Assembly (NCBI GenBank): GCA_028280515.1
Contig: JANQLP010000253.1
Coordinates: 1 to 64,000 of the forward strand
Reading direction: 5' to 3'
DNA: 64,000 nt
From: Hyphomicrobiales bacterium
Lineage (GTDB): Bacteria > Pseudomonadota > Alphaproteobacteria > Rhizobiales > Methyloligellaceae
Part shown: one piece after another, positions 1 to 8,133 of the stretch
How the letters are laid out: each line of letters opens with the position of its first letter
How positions within the stretch are numbered: the stretch's first letter is position 1
Position numbers and translations under genes: made by a program
The notes under the pieces: generated by a model
Seen by the model: the letters and a program-made list of their open reading frames with translations, nothing else
Database searches by the model: none
What the model was told of the DNA's origin: nothing

Positions 1-94
1 CCGATGAAGCCCTTGCTGGTGTGTGCGGGGGTGTCCGTCATGGGGGTGTGGGGTTTCCTTTGCGGGGGGTGAAGTGCGGACTGCTCGGCGCGAC

Positions 95-340
95 TCAAAA
101 ACCCCTCACAACCGACAATACGACAGCGAGAACAAAGAGCCAGAAAATGTAACCGATCCAACCTGCCGTCGAAGTATCCAATACGACCGTCCCGTCTTTT
201 TCCCGGCGGGCACCTAGCCAGTTGTATGAGTATTCGTCTTCAGTAACCGCCGCCGCGCGGACCTTGCCAAAAGTCACGAGCGGCAGCAGCAACCGCGTGG
301 TCGTGTATCCCAGCAGGTCTAGGATCGAGTCCATGATCAT
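95..340 (-). CDS. small hypothetical membrane protein
   Basis: An 81-residue protein that I do not recognise. It has a hydrophobic stretch near residues 5-22 and a clear C-terminal membrane helix at about 61-77 (GWIGYIFWLFVLAVVLSVV), joined by a polar segment rich in charged residues. This suggests a small inner-membrane protein with a soluble loop. No good ribosome binding site precedes either candidate ATG (340 or 334), so the start is uncertain. It lies alone at the left edge, followed on the same strand by nothing in the window, so its operon context cannot be judged. Confidence 0.5.
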   Translation of the reverse strand: MIMDSILDLLGYTTTRLLLPLVTFGKVRAAAVTEDEYSYNWLGARREKDGTVVLDTSTAGWIGYIFWLFVLAVVLSVVRGF

Positions 341-451
341 GCTGGCGCTTTGGGGAGGGGCATGTCCCCAAAAAGCACCAATCAGTTGTTAGCGTTGAGG
401 TGCACGAAGGACATGGCGCCTGAGTCGCTCCGCGGAACATTGCTCGCAAAC

Positions 452-1483
452 CTACCTTAGGCTGGTCCAGTCGACCTTTTGCAAGAAGGCCTCGTCTGAC
501 TTTTCAAGTTCGTCTGATGCTCCGCTACCTTCGCTTGCAAAAAGCAACCGCATTATCATTCCGGACGAAGTCTTGATTAGTGTATGATGGTTTTCAATGT
601 TTCCGTCTTGGCTTTGGCACGCCGTAAATAATCGGCGAACTGAGATTGCTCCTTTTTGATTTGCCGACTGCTTTTTTCCTGAAGCAAAATTACCTTCGCA
701 ATTCTTTGACTCAACCCCCATCACGAATGCAACCGCATCGTCGACGCTTATGTCCTTGGCGTCTTTAATGACTGTAAAAGCGCCTACCAAACCATTTGGT
801 TGAGTCCACATCACGTCTTGGCCTGTAAGCACATGCTGCTCTGGAGTTAGAATTTTGAAGCCTGTCACGCCGGCTTCAGACAGAAGATTTGTGACAAATA
901 CGGTTGCCGCAGCACGATCGATACGATCCGCATTCTGATTTTTGGATTTTGACTGCAACGACGCAAAAGGATTTGAACCCGAAGCACGGTTTTCCGCAAG
1001 GAGTTGTCTGGTTACGCATTTCGAGAGTCGCGATATTCCCTCGAACGTACCGGTGAGGTTGAAGCTTACAGTGCCAGAATTGGTTTTGATGTCCAGAACA
1101 TGTCCGCGTCGAAGGTTGCGAACTGAGTTCTTAATGCCAGTAAGTCCAATAGTAATTGCCGATTTTGATGTGACGATCCCAGTGGCTAACAGAGGGATTC
1201 TGTCATCAATATGAAGTGAAACTTCCGATCGCGCTCCTTTTCGGAGGTTCCAACTTGGGTTTATTAGTTGTATTCCCCATGTGAAATCTCGCGTAATCAG
1301 AAATTGCAACGATATGCCGCTTTTGTAGGTCGCATTCATTGCGCAGAGGCTAAATTTCCCACTTTTGTCACTATGGCTCGTGCCAAGCCAATGACCAGAA
1401 ACGAAACGTTCGGCATGACCGACACCAGATGCAAACAATGTGCTTGCAAGAAAAACCATCCCCAAAATTAGACGCGATTGCAC
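452..1483 (-). CDS. secreted hypothetical protein in a low-GC segment
   Basis: A 343-residue protein with a signal peptide (hydrophobic core about residues 5-20, cleavage near GVGHA-ER). The mature part has a beta-rich look in its first half and a helical C-terminal half, with no family I can name. I chose the GTG at 1483 because GGAGG sits five bases before it; an upstream TTG at 1495 would itself overlap this ribosome binding site. The gene and its flanks (to about 1640) are visibly richer in A and T than the surrounding DNA, and codon use is less GC-biased, which suggests acquisition by transfer. The function is unknown. Confidence 0.7.
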   Translation of the reverse strand: MQSRLILGMVFLASTLFASGVGHAERFVSGHWLGTSHSDKSGKFSLCAMNATYKSGISLQFLITRDFTWGIQLINPSWNLRKGARSEVSLHIDDRIPLLATGIVTSKSAITIGLTGIKNSVRNLRRGHVLDIKTNSGTVSFNLTGTFEGISRLSKCVTRQLLAENRASGSNPFASLQSKSKNQNADRIDRAAATVFVTNLLSEAGVTGFKILTPEQHVLTGQDVMWTQPNGLVGAFTVIKDAKDISVDDAVAFVMGVESKNCEGNFASGKKQSANQKGAISVRRLFTACQSQDGNIENHHTLIKTSSGMIMRLLFASEGSGASDELEKSDEAFLQKVDWTSLR

Positions 1484-1495
1484 CTCTGCCTCCAA

Positions 1496-1819
1496 CTCTC
1501 AAAAAAGCGAGGGATGACATATTTCATATTACAATTTTCTGATTTGCAAGCATCTAAGTCGGAAGCTAGCGAGTTAACAACAATTACGCGTTGTGGATTG
1601 TTGAAAATTGAATAAGAGAATAGCCCCTCTCCAATGAAATTTTATCCTTCTAAACATTCAATCTGTGACCTGTTCAGTCTGCTTCTTGTATAACCCTTTT
1701 GGTTTGGTCGTGTAGCAGCGGTGTTTTTGGGCCATCCCAATATTAACGCTTGCTCGGTGCAGTGATACCAGTCGCGACGCTTCCCACACTGTCCCGTCGC
1801 ATGCGCTTTTTCACCGTCC
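1496..1819. other. AT-rich intergenic region
   Basis: A 324-base stretch between two minus-strand genes. It is AT-rich up to about 1640 and then returns to the GC level of the genome. A 61-codon open frame on the minus strand (1642-1827) has no ribosome binding site or family resemblance, and I do not count it as a gene. The promoter of the 452-1483 gene should lie in the right-hand half of its own upstream region, about 1490-1600. Confidence 0.4.
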
Positions 1820-2179
1820 TCACTCAATCTCCCACGCGATCGTTATCCCTTTCCCTCTGTTGTGGATGAAGCTGACGGTGTTGCCGGCGCGGGTGACGCT
1901 TTGGCAGTCGCGGGGGAAAGCGGTGCCGTCGACGGTGACGTCGCGGCAGTAATAGGTGTCCTCCCAGTTCCATTTGCCGGTGATAGGGCCGTTGGCAGGG
2001 CCCTCGCCGCGCACCGTGCCGTCGGCGGAGAGGATCACCCAGTTCCTATTCTGGACGAGTTTCTTGCCGGCGATCTGCTCGAGGAACTGCGCTTTGGTTG
2101 TGATCGGCTCCGCCATAGCCGGTTGCGTTGCGAGCACGAGGCCGGCGAGGATGGCGGCGGCAAAGGCGATGCGTTTCAC
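1820..2179 (-). CDS. small periplasmic hypothetical protein
   Basis: A 119-residue exported protein. The start is the GTG at 2179, preceded by AGGAG at an eight-base spacing. This gives a textbook signal peptide (KRIAFAAAILAGLVL, cleavage after QPAMA) that a longer upstream frame would bury. The mature domain (about 95 residues) contains GTVRGEGPANGPITGKWNW and a cysteine pair (YYC and RDC), in a beta-rich pattern like that of small periplasmic proteins annotated only as hypothetical in alphaproteobacteria. It stands alone, and the function is unknown. Confidence 0.75.
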   Translation of the reverse strand: MKRIAFAAAILAGLVLATQPAMAEPITTKAQFLEQIAGKKLVQNRNWVILSADGTVRGEGPANGPITGKWNWEDTYYCRDVTVDGTAFPRDCQSVTRAGNTVSFIHNRGKGITIAWEIE

Positions 2180-2242
2180 GGGTGCGTCTCCTGTTGGCTC
2201 TCCCGCAACTCTGGCAAAACGGGCGTCGGCTGTCATCCGCCT

Positions 2243-2617
2243 TTAGGCGACCAGGTCTTCGGCGTTCTCCGCCTCGTCGGTGGGCACCGCAGGCTTGGCC
2301 AGTGACAGGGCCAGCCGTTCCAGCCTCTCATGGCGTCCCGGGTCGTATGCCCAATGACCTGACCGGCCGCGTTGCGCTTCGGCGCTCTCGGCGCGTTTGA
2401 CCTTGTTCAGCAGCGCCGCGCGGCCTTTTTCGGTCTCACGGACGGCGAGCTCCCCGGGCGTGAACAGCAGGATCACGTGCGGGTGGGTGAGATCGCGATC
2501 CTCCTGGGACATCTGGGTGCGGAGCTGAAACAGCAGCATACGGTCCAGCAGGGACATGGGCTCGGTCTGCTTCCAGAGCGTGGAAGGGAAGTCGTGTTCA
2601 GAGGCGGTGTCATTCAC
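2243..2617 (-). CDS. small cytoplasmic hypothetical protein
   Basis: A 124-residue, highly charged protein without membrane segments; the middle reads as helices (SLLDRMLLFQLRTQMSQED) and the C-terminus is rich in E and A. I chose the GTG at 2617, which has AAGGAA nine bases upstream. The open frame continues much further upstream, but only through palindromic repeat DNA that encodes low-complexity arginine/proline sequence, so a longer protein is unlikely. The ATG at 2543 is an alternative start. I do not recognise the family. Confidence 0.5.
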   Translation of the reverse strand: MNDTASEHDFPSTLWKQTEPMSLLDRMLLFQLRTQMSQEDRDLTHPHVILLFTPGELAVRETEKGRAALLNKVKRAESAEAQRGRSGHWAYDPGRHERLERLALSLAKPAVPTDEAENAEDLVA

Positions 2618-2639
2618 GGACGATGGTTCCTTGTCTTTT

Positions 2640-3060
2640 CGTTTCGGAAGTTCCCGCCCCCCGCCTGCGCGGGGGCAGGCTCCGCGGGAATCCATATGCG
2701 CTGGATCCCGGATCACGTGACACGCCTGCGGCGTGCACGGTCCGGGAATTCGGCGTTGTTGATGGTGGTTTCGGGCAATGGCTTTTCTCCTTGGTTCGTC
2801 ATTCCGGCCCCCGCCTGCGCGGGGGCAGGCTGCAGCCGGAATCCAGATGTGCCGTGCCACACGCATCGCAGCCAGATCTGGATCCCGGATCACGCGGCGG
2901 ATTGAAGTCGGGGCTGACAGCCCGTTCGGGCCGCCGCTTGTCCGGGAATTCGTGTTTTTGTGAGAGACCCCGAAACTCCCGCGAAAGCGGGAGTCCATAT
3001 TCGGCGCATGACGGATCACATGACATGCCTGCGGCGTGCGCGGTTCCAGAGTTCGGCGTC
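2640..3060. repeat. cluster of palindromic intergenic repeats
   Basis: At least three diverged copies of a palindromic element. Each has a left arm of the form CATTCCGG...CCGGAATCCA or CTCCCGC...GCGGGAGTCCA, then a spacer, then CTGGATCCCGGATC and a TCCGGGAATTCG end. Copies start near 2650, 2800 and 2965. The same family recurs at 18020-18810. They are extragenic and can fold into long hairpins in either strand. Open frames across this area are products of the repeat and not genes. Confidence 0.75.
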
Positions 3061-3461
3061 TTCGAGAGAGGCAGGGCACGGGTCTTTCTCCGTCCCCTCC
3101 GGTCAGGAAAGGGTGTCCCCGGCCCGGCGCCGTGGGGAGGAGCGCGAGCAGCCGGACCGGGGACGCGATGCTCGCCTGGGGGGGAGCATCCGCCATGCCG
3201 CCCGAGAGCGTGGGGGCCGTGCGCCGAACGGAGGGGGCGTTGGCGCGTCGGGCCCGGAAGGCGGCCGGCGTCCGCCTGTCAGCCCGGCGGTCCGGCAACC
3301 GCGCGCTCGACCGCATCAAGGGAGGCGCGATTCCCTTAAGCATACCGATTATTCGGTAATAATCAACCGTTAATTCGGTAACTGATGCAAATTTCTCGGC
3401 ATCTGGCCCAACTGACCTTTAGGTAGGCCTAAAAAAGGTAAGTGAGATCAGGCGTTTGGCT
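3061..3461. other. intergenic region without a supported gene
   Basis: A 400-base stretch. The first 270 bases are very GC-rich and have long open frames in several phases, none with a ribosome binding site or recognisable product. The last 110 bases become AT-rich (ATTCGGTAATAATCAACCG). I see no RNA gene or convincing operator here. Confidence 0.35.
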
Positions 3462-3815
3462 TCAGCGCGTGTGGCTCAGAATGTTGAGCAGCTTCCCGGC
3501 AGGGTCGCGCACATAAAAGCGCCGCACGCCCCAGGGTTCGTCGGTGAGCGGATAGATGATCTTGTGGCCCAATGCTTGCGCACGGGCATGGACCGCATCC
3601 ACATCGTCAACCTCAATGGAGAGGTCCGGCACGGGCGTGCCCGAACCGCCTTCGGACGCGATGCTGAGCTGCACCGGCGATGCTTCGCCGGACGTCAGCG
3701 TGACGACCTAGCCGAGATCCATGGCGACATCGAGGCCGAGCAGCTCTTTGTAGAAATCCGGCAGGGCAGGGACGTCCTCAGCCGCCAGATTGCTGACGAT
3801 CCGCTTGACTGTCAT
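3462..3815 (-). pseudogene. VOC/glyoxalase-fold protein interrupted by an in-frame TAG
   Basis: Read through, this is a 117-residue vicinal-oxygen-chelate protein: an N-terminal module MTVKRIVSNLAAEDV...FYKELLGLDVAMDLG, then VVTLTSGE, a central LSIEVDDVDAVHARA segment and the typical end GVRRFYVRDPAGKLLNIL. Codon 36 is TAG (3708-3710), where homologues commonly have W, so a single TGG-to-TAG change would explain it. The ATG at 3815 has GGAG upstream. The 70-residue frame from an internal GTG at 3674 keeps only the second module. The gene is last in a probable operon behind a Rid protein and a methyltransferase. Either it is a recent pseudogene, the stop is suppressed, or there is a sequence error. 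Confidence 0.8.
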
Positions 3816-3851
3816 CGGGTTTACTCCAGGACAAAAAGGAATGTGCAGGCC

Positions 3852-4250
3852 TTACGCGACCCTGGCCGCGATGACTTCGACTTCCACCTGCACGCCGGGG
3901 CGCGGGAACCCTTCGACGATCAGCAGGATTGCCGCCGGATTGTGGCCCTGAAGGAGGCGCTGGCTGATGCGACTGTAATCGTCCAGAATATCCATATCGG
4001 TGACGTATACGGTGAACCGCACCACGTCGCCGAACCCCATGTCTGAAGCCGCCAGCACGGTCTTCAGCCGCTCGAAGATGACCTCGAGCTGTTCAGCCGG
4101 ATTGTCAGGCACGGTTCCATCGGGCCGGGCACCGACCTGGCCGTTGGTGAACAGCACCCGCGCGCCGGGCGGAATCTCGACGCCATGAGCGGCATTATTG
4201 AAGTGGCGGCAAATGGCGTCGTTGAGCGTGTGGACTTTCAGGTCGGGCAA
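3852..4250 (-). CDS. Rid (YjgF/YER057c/UK114) family protein
   Basis: A 132-residue protein with the Rid fold: VLFTNGQVGARPDG near the N-terminus, the dimer/active-site region FGDVVRFTVYVTDMD, and a C-terminal part of the form FPRPGVQVEVEVIA. Members hydrolyse reactive imine or enamine intermediates from PLP enzymes, or serve related roles in catabolic operons; the substrate here is not known. The start is a TTG at 4250, supported by AGAGGA six bases upstream. It lies 19 bases after the methyltransferase gene (4270-5115) and 36 bases before the broken VOC gene, so the three probably form one transcript. Confidence 0.85.
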   Translation of the reverse strand: MPDLKVHTLNDAICRHFNNAAHGVEIPPGARVLFTNGQVGARPDGTVPDNPAEQLEVIFERLKTVLAASDMGFGDVVRFTVYVTDMDILDDYSRISQRLLQGHNPAAILLIVEGFPRPGVQVEVEVIAARVA

Positions 4251-4269
4251 TTTCTTTCCTCTGTGTCCT

Positions 4270-5115
4270 TCACGCCCGTGCAGTGATCAGCCAGCAGGCC
4301 GCGGTGAACCGGACGTGGGCGCTGTCCACGTAGGGCTGGAACGCAGCGCTGGCGACCTCGATCACCTGCGCGCGCGTCGCCTCGTCCGCTTCATGCAGAA
4401 CGCGGCCAATGGGCCCGAGCAGCGAGATATACCGGGCGAGATCGCTTTCCGGAAAAGCACATGAAAAATCCATGGGGCGGATGTCGATTCCAGACCAGCC
4501 GCTCTCTTCGAGAATGCCATGGACGTGACCGTGGTCGGCGAAGGCAAACTGTCCGGGACCGCCTGGTTGTCCGCGCGGCGGCAGATTCGGCAGCAGATGC
4601 CCGGCCGCCTGTTCCGCAGTGGTCATGAACGGGTTCTCCCTGGCGCTGCGCCAGGCGATGATGCGCAGCTCCGCGCCTTTCGCAGCGGCACGGCGCAGGT
4701 TGGTAAAGGCCCGCACGAAATCGTCAAAGAACATGACACCGAAGCGCGAGATGATGAGATCGAAACTGTCCGGTGCGAAATCGTGCGCCTGCGCGTCAGC
4801 CTGGATGAAGTCCGCCGCCGCCCCGTGCTTCTCGGCCCGCGCCCGAGCCGCGGTGACCATCGGGTCCGACACGTCGATGCCGACGCATGTTCCTCTCACG
4901 CCCAGCCGCCGCGCCACGGCGAGGGTCGTGCCTCCGGTACCGCACCCCACATCCAGGACCCGCGCCTGCGCGCCAGAAGCAAGGGTCGCGATAAGATGCT
5001 CTTCGAGGTGACCGAAAGTCTGATCGAGCAGGTCCTGCGCCTCGACCCAGTTACGTCCGCCGACGCCGCCCCAATCAAGGTTCAGATCGCGTGGTCGTGT
5101 GGGTGTGTCAGCCAT
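4270..5115 (-). CDS. class I SAM-dependent methyltransferase
   Basis: A 281-residue cytoplasmic protein. Motif I (VLDVGCGTGGTTLAVA) is at about residues 50-65, the acidic ribose-binding GIDVSDPM follows, then ADAQAHDFAPDSFDLIISRFGVMFF, typical of the Methyltransf_11/25 group. The start at 5115 has AAGGA upstream; a longer open frame reaching 5523 has no support and would overlap the divergent small ORF. The substrate is unknown. It leads a probable operon with the Rid protein and the broken VOC gene. Confidence 0.85.
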   Translation of the reverse strand: MADTPTRPRDLNLDWGGVGGRNWVEAQDLLDQTFGHLEEHLIATLASGAQARVLDVGCGTGGTTLAVARRLGVRGTCVGIDVSDPMVTAARARAEKHGAAADFIQADAQAHDFAPDSFDLIISRFGVMFFDDFVRAFTNLRRAAAKGAELRIIAWRSARENPFMTTAEQAAGHLLPNLPPRGQPGGPGQFAFADHGHVHGILEESGWSGIDIRPMDFSCAFPESDLARYISLLGPIGRVLHEADEATRAQVIEVASAAFQPYVDSAHVRFTAACWLITARA

Positions 5116-5229
5116 AGCGCTGTCCTTTCGCGCCCCAATTGAAACAACGCAATACGCCCGTTGCCAACCGGCGACGTTAAACCGGCCTTGCCGTTTCATG
5201 TCGGCCTGAAGACATGTTATACGCGCGCC

Positions 5230-5415
5230 ATGTACGACTTTGAAACGGCTTCGGCGATGCTGCGCGATATTGAGCGCGACCGGCGCCATTTCCGGGTGAA
5301 GGTCGCGAAGCGCGCCGAGCAAACGACAACGCGTTTCGCGCAGTTGCGAAAACGCGGCCGCGCGGTCTGGCCTGCGCTCTCCGCGATCGTCAGCCGCTTC
5401 AGTGCGCGTCTGTGA
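5230..5415 (+). CDS. possible small basic protein
   Basis: A 61-residue, arginine-rich, helical frame (MYDFETASAMLRDIERD...) divergent from the methyltransferase gene. It has no recognised domain and no strong ribosome binding site. It ends seven bases before the convergent cytochrome gene. I keep it as a weak candidate because nothing else occupies the interval and the composition is protein-like. Confidence 0.3.
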   Translation: MYDFETASAMLRDIERDRRHFRVKVAKRAEQTTTRFAQLRKRGRAVWPALSAIVSRFSARL

Positions 5416-5422
5416 CTGCGAC

Positions 5423-5893
5423 CTAGCGCGAGGCTCTCTGGTTGAGCTGGTCGTGGCGCTCACGAATGTTCTTCGGCCAGCGCGACTTGATGTAACTGAG
5501 GATGGCAACAATCTGCTCGTCACTCAGCACGTCGGCGTAGGCCGGCATGTTCGTCTTGTAGCCGCCGCCGGCCAACTCCGCGAGACCGTACTTCGTCATC
5601 CTGAACAGCAACTCGTCGGCGTGGTGCCACGTATGACCGGTTTCATCGTGAGGCGGGGCCGGCAGATAACCGTCCGCGTCTCGTCGCTGCCAGTTCGGCT
5701 GTCCCTCCAGGTTCTCACCATGGCATTCGGCGCAATGCAGCGTATAGAGAGTGGCACCGTCGGAAACGAGCTTCTCGTTATCGGGACGCAACGCGACCCC
5801 GACGGGCACCTCGTCGGGAATATAGGCGTAGACGTAGCCAATGGCGGCAACGACGACCGCTACAAGCAAAAGTGCCACTTCCGAGCGGCTCAT
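5423..5893 (-). CDS. membrane-anchored monoheme cytochrome c
   Basis: A 156-residue class I cytochrome c. One N-terminal helix (residues about 5-23, ALLLVAVVVAAIGYVYAYI) anchors it, with the heme domain in the periplasm. The heme site is CAECH at about 54-58, and the distal methionine is probably the one in TNMPAY near the C-terminus. The start at 5893 is fixed by GGAGG nine bases upstream. It should carry electrons between periplasmic donors and an oxidase or other acceptor; no partner is in the same operon. A diheme cytochrome is encoded nearby on the other strand (6782-7570). Confidence 0.9.
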   Translation of the reverse strand: MSRSEVALLLVAVVVAAIGYVYAYIPDEVPVGVALRPDNEKLVSDGATLYTLHCAECHGENLEGQPNWQRRDADGYLPAPPHDETGHTWHHADELLFRMTKYGLAELAGGGYKTNMPAYADVLSDEQIVAILSYIKSRWPKNIRERHDQLNQRASR

Positions 5894-6160
5894 AACCGGG
5901 AACCTCCAGTTGTTTTCGCGTAATGCGCTGCACACCATGCAGGCCGAAGCGCCCGTGGAAACCGTCATACCGGTTCTTTCGTCTCGATTTCTGCGACAGG
6001 CTACAGGTCGCGTCAATTCGCGGAGTGTCGCGGGTTGTGCACTTGACCCAAATGCGCAACGCGGCATAACGCAGAACTCATCTTGAGCTGACAGCAAAAT
6101 CGTCATCGACGCGTAGAGCACCTGAGGCCGGGTTCTCACGCGACCAAAAGGAGCGCTCCA

Positions 6161-6667
6161 ATGCTGCAAACCGAACGGCTCATCCTCAGACAGCCCCGCG
6201 CCAGTGATCTTAAGCACTGGCAACCGTTCTTCGTGTCCGACAGGGCCCTTTTTATCGGTGGCGGTCCCGAGCAGGATGAGGGGCGGGGCTGGCGCGCATT
6301 CGCCGCGAAAATCGGACATTGGGAGTTGAACGGCTGCGGTCCGTTTGTGATGGAATTGCGCGACACCGGTCAGCCCATCGGGTCTGTTGGTCCATGGTAT
6401 CCCGCCGGCTGGCCTGAAAAGGAGCTGAGCTGGTCGGTCTGGTCACCGGCCCATGAGGGATCGGGTTACGCGGTTGAGGCCGTGCGCCGTGTGCGGGCGC
6501 ACGTTTTCGACGACCTCCGCTGGACCACCGCCGTCAGCTATGTCGCGCCGGAGAATAGGCGCTCCATTGCGCTTGCCGAACGTCTGGGATGCGCGCGGGA
6601 CATGGACGCGGCGGTGCCCGATAACTGGACAACCTTCGTTTACCGGCACAGCAATGAAGCCGGTTAG
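6161..6667 (+). CDS. GNAT-family N-acetyltransferase (RimJ/RimL type)
   Basis: A 168-residue protein beginning MLQTERLILRQPRASDL, the classic start of the RimJ/RimL-like Acetyltransf_3 group. The acetyl-CoA region is present as GSGYAVEAVRRVRAHVF, and the C-terminal ENRRSIALAERLGCARD is the usual ending motif. The ribosome binding site AAAAGGAG lies 11 bases before the ATG. It would acetylate an amino group of a protein or small molecule; the substrate cannot be told. It stands between two cytochrome c genes, but the spacing does not suggest an operon. Confidence 0.9.
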   Translation: MLQTERLILRQPRASDLKHWQPFFVSDRALFIGGGPEQDEGRGWRAFAAKIGHWELNGCGPFVMELRDTGQPIGSVGPWYPAGWPEKELSWSVWSPAHEGSGYAVEAVRRVRAHVFDDLRWTTAVSYVAPENRRSIALAERLGCARDMDAAVPDNWTTFVYRHSNEAG

Positions 6668-6781
6668 CCGGCCTCGCGTTCGGTCCATCGGGTCACACTG
6701 TCCCTTTCGCGCGCCGCGGATCGCATGGCAGGATGGCGTTATGACCTGTCAACGGGCAGGCCGAGGGAGGGCGCGCCGGCC

Positions 6782-7570
6782 ATGATCAAACGGCTGCTGC
6801 AAAGAACATGTTCAAATTTGCTTGCCAAAACGTGCGCGGCGGCATGTGCCGGTCTGTTGATCTGCGCGTGGCCTGGCTCACCCCTTCAGGCACAGACGCC
6901 AACGCCGCCGCAGGCCCGGCCCGGCGAGGCAGCGGTGTTGAGCCTCGGCGGTCGGCTATACGACAACCATTGGGCCGTTCTCGGCCGCCAACCACCCCCC
7001 GAGCGCCACCCGCGATTTCCAACCGAGGTAGAGATTGCGCCCGAGGCCACGTGGCGTTGCGTCGCCTGCCACGGTTGGGATTACCGCGGCGCGGAAGGGC
7101 ATCTCGGAACCCGGTCGGCATCGCCAATTCTCAAGAGCCTCGCGGACGTACGGGGCATGGATCCGCAAGAGATCGTCGCACGCATGTCCGCACCGCCGCA
7201 CCGCGAAATGACGACACCGATCCCCGGTGATCTGTTGCTGCTGCTCGCCAGGTTTCTCAGCGCCGGTCAACACGATATGGGCGCTCTGATGAACGCGGAG
7301 GGAAATGCGACCGGCGATCCCATGCGCGGCAAAGATATATACGAGGGTACGTGCATAAGGTGCCACCAGGCGGATGGCAAAGCCCCGCTCTATGGAGAAG
7401 CGGGCGACAAGTCCTCGCTTGGCTGGATTGCGCGCAACCGTCCGGCGCAGGCCGTGCATAAGATCCGCAATGGTGCGCCCCTCGCGGACATGCTCTCGCT
7501 TCGCTTTATCGACACGGACAGCCTGGCCGGGCTACTTGCATATCTGCAGCGGCTGGATCCTCCGCGATGA
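6782..7570 (+). CDS. exported diheme cytochrome c
   Basis: A 262-residue periplasmic protein with a signal peptide (core about residues 13-30, cleavage near SPLQAQ) and two heme c sites, CVACH and CIRCH, at roughly residues 92 and 193, so two cytochrome domains in tandem. The first domain also has WDYRGAEGHLG; the second carries an apparent methionine ligand in ADMLSLRF. I placed the start at the ATG at 6782, which follows GAGGGAGGG. It probably accepts electrons in the periplasm from a dehydrogenase not encoded here. Confidence 0.85.
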   Translation: MIKRLLQRTCSNLLAKTCAAACAGLLICAWPGSPLQAQTPTPPQARPGEAAVLSLGGRLYDNHWAVLGRQPPPERHPRFPTEVEIAPEATWRCVACHGWDYRGAEGHLGTRSASPILKSLADVRGMDPQEIVARMSAPPHREMTTPIPGDLLLLLARFLSAGQHDMGALMNAEGNATGDPMRGKDIYEGTCIRCHQADGKAPLYGEAGDKSSLGWIARNRPAQAVHKIRNGAPLADMLSLRFIDTDSLAGLLAYLQRLDPPR

Positions 7571-7702
7571 CAGCTTTTGACCTGTCGCAAGGAAACGTGC
7601 GTTGTGGCAGAACAAATTCAAAATCAAATCTATGCATACCTGCCCGCAGGGTGAACAATTGCGTGTATCACCGGCTTGCAAGACGAAGAAAGGAGAGCCC
7701 AG

Positions 7703-8122
7703 TTGAACATCAAGATCTCGGACCTTATGGCCAAGCGCGTGATATCCGCCGAGCCGCACCACACGGTTGGACGGCTGCGCCGGATCATGGAAAAGAACCG
7801 CATTCACGCGGTCCCGATCGTTGGCGCGAAAAAGGAGGCCGTTGGTATTGTCACGTCGGCTGACCTCGCGCGGCGCGTTAAGGACGAATCGCCGGTGAGC
7901 CGGGTCATGTCGAAAGACGTGATCATCGTGCCTGCATACAACGACGCGAGTGTCGCCGCGCGCATCATGCGCAGGCGCAAAATTCATCACGTCATTGTCA
8001 CTCACGAAAAAGAGGTTGTGGGCATCATCAGCTCGTTCGATCTGCTCAAATTGGTCGAGGGCCACCGGTTCGTCGCCAAGAACGCCCCGACACCGTCCAA
8101 ACGCACGCGACGGACGAGGTGA
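7703..8122 (+). CDS. tandem CBS-domain protein
   Basis: A 139-residue protein made almost wholly of one CBS pair: ISDLMAKRVISAEPHHTVGRLRRIM...AVPIV...AVGIVTSADLARRV and then SRVMSKDVIIVPAYNDASVAARIM...HHVIVTHEKEVVGIISSFDLLKL. Such stand-alone Bateman modules bind adenine nucleotides and act as energy sensors. The start is a TTG at 7703, chosen because AGGAG lies seven bases before it and the protein then opens directly with the CBS motif. The hydroxybutyrate dehydrogenase gene begins 11 bases downstream, so the two are likely cotranscribed. Confidence 0.9.
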   Translation: MNIKISDLMAKRVISAEPHHTVGRLRRIMEKNRIHAVPIVGAKKEAVGIVTSADLARRVKDESPVSRVMSKDVIIVPAYNDASVAARIMRRRKIHHVIVTHEKEVVGIISSFDLLKLVEGHRFVAKNAPTPSKRTRRTR

Positions 8123-8133
8123 GGGGAGCTGGC

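Noticed and set aside
1..72. Short plus-strand frame at the left edge (22 codons ending at 72)
   Set aside because: It could be the tail of a gene outside the window, but the 22 hydrophobic residues show no domain and there is no way to check.
2618..3343. Long minus-strand open frame upstream of the small protein at 2243-2617
   Set aside because: It runs through palindromic repeat DNA and very GC-rich sequence and gives low-complexity arginine/proline-rich protein with no ribosome binding site at its ATG.
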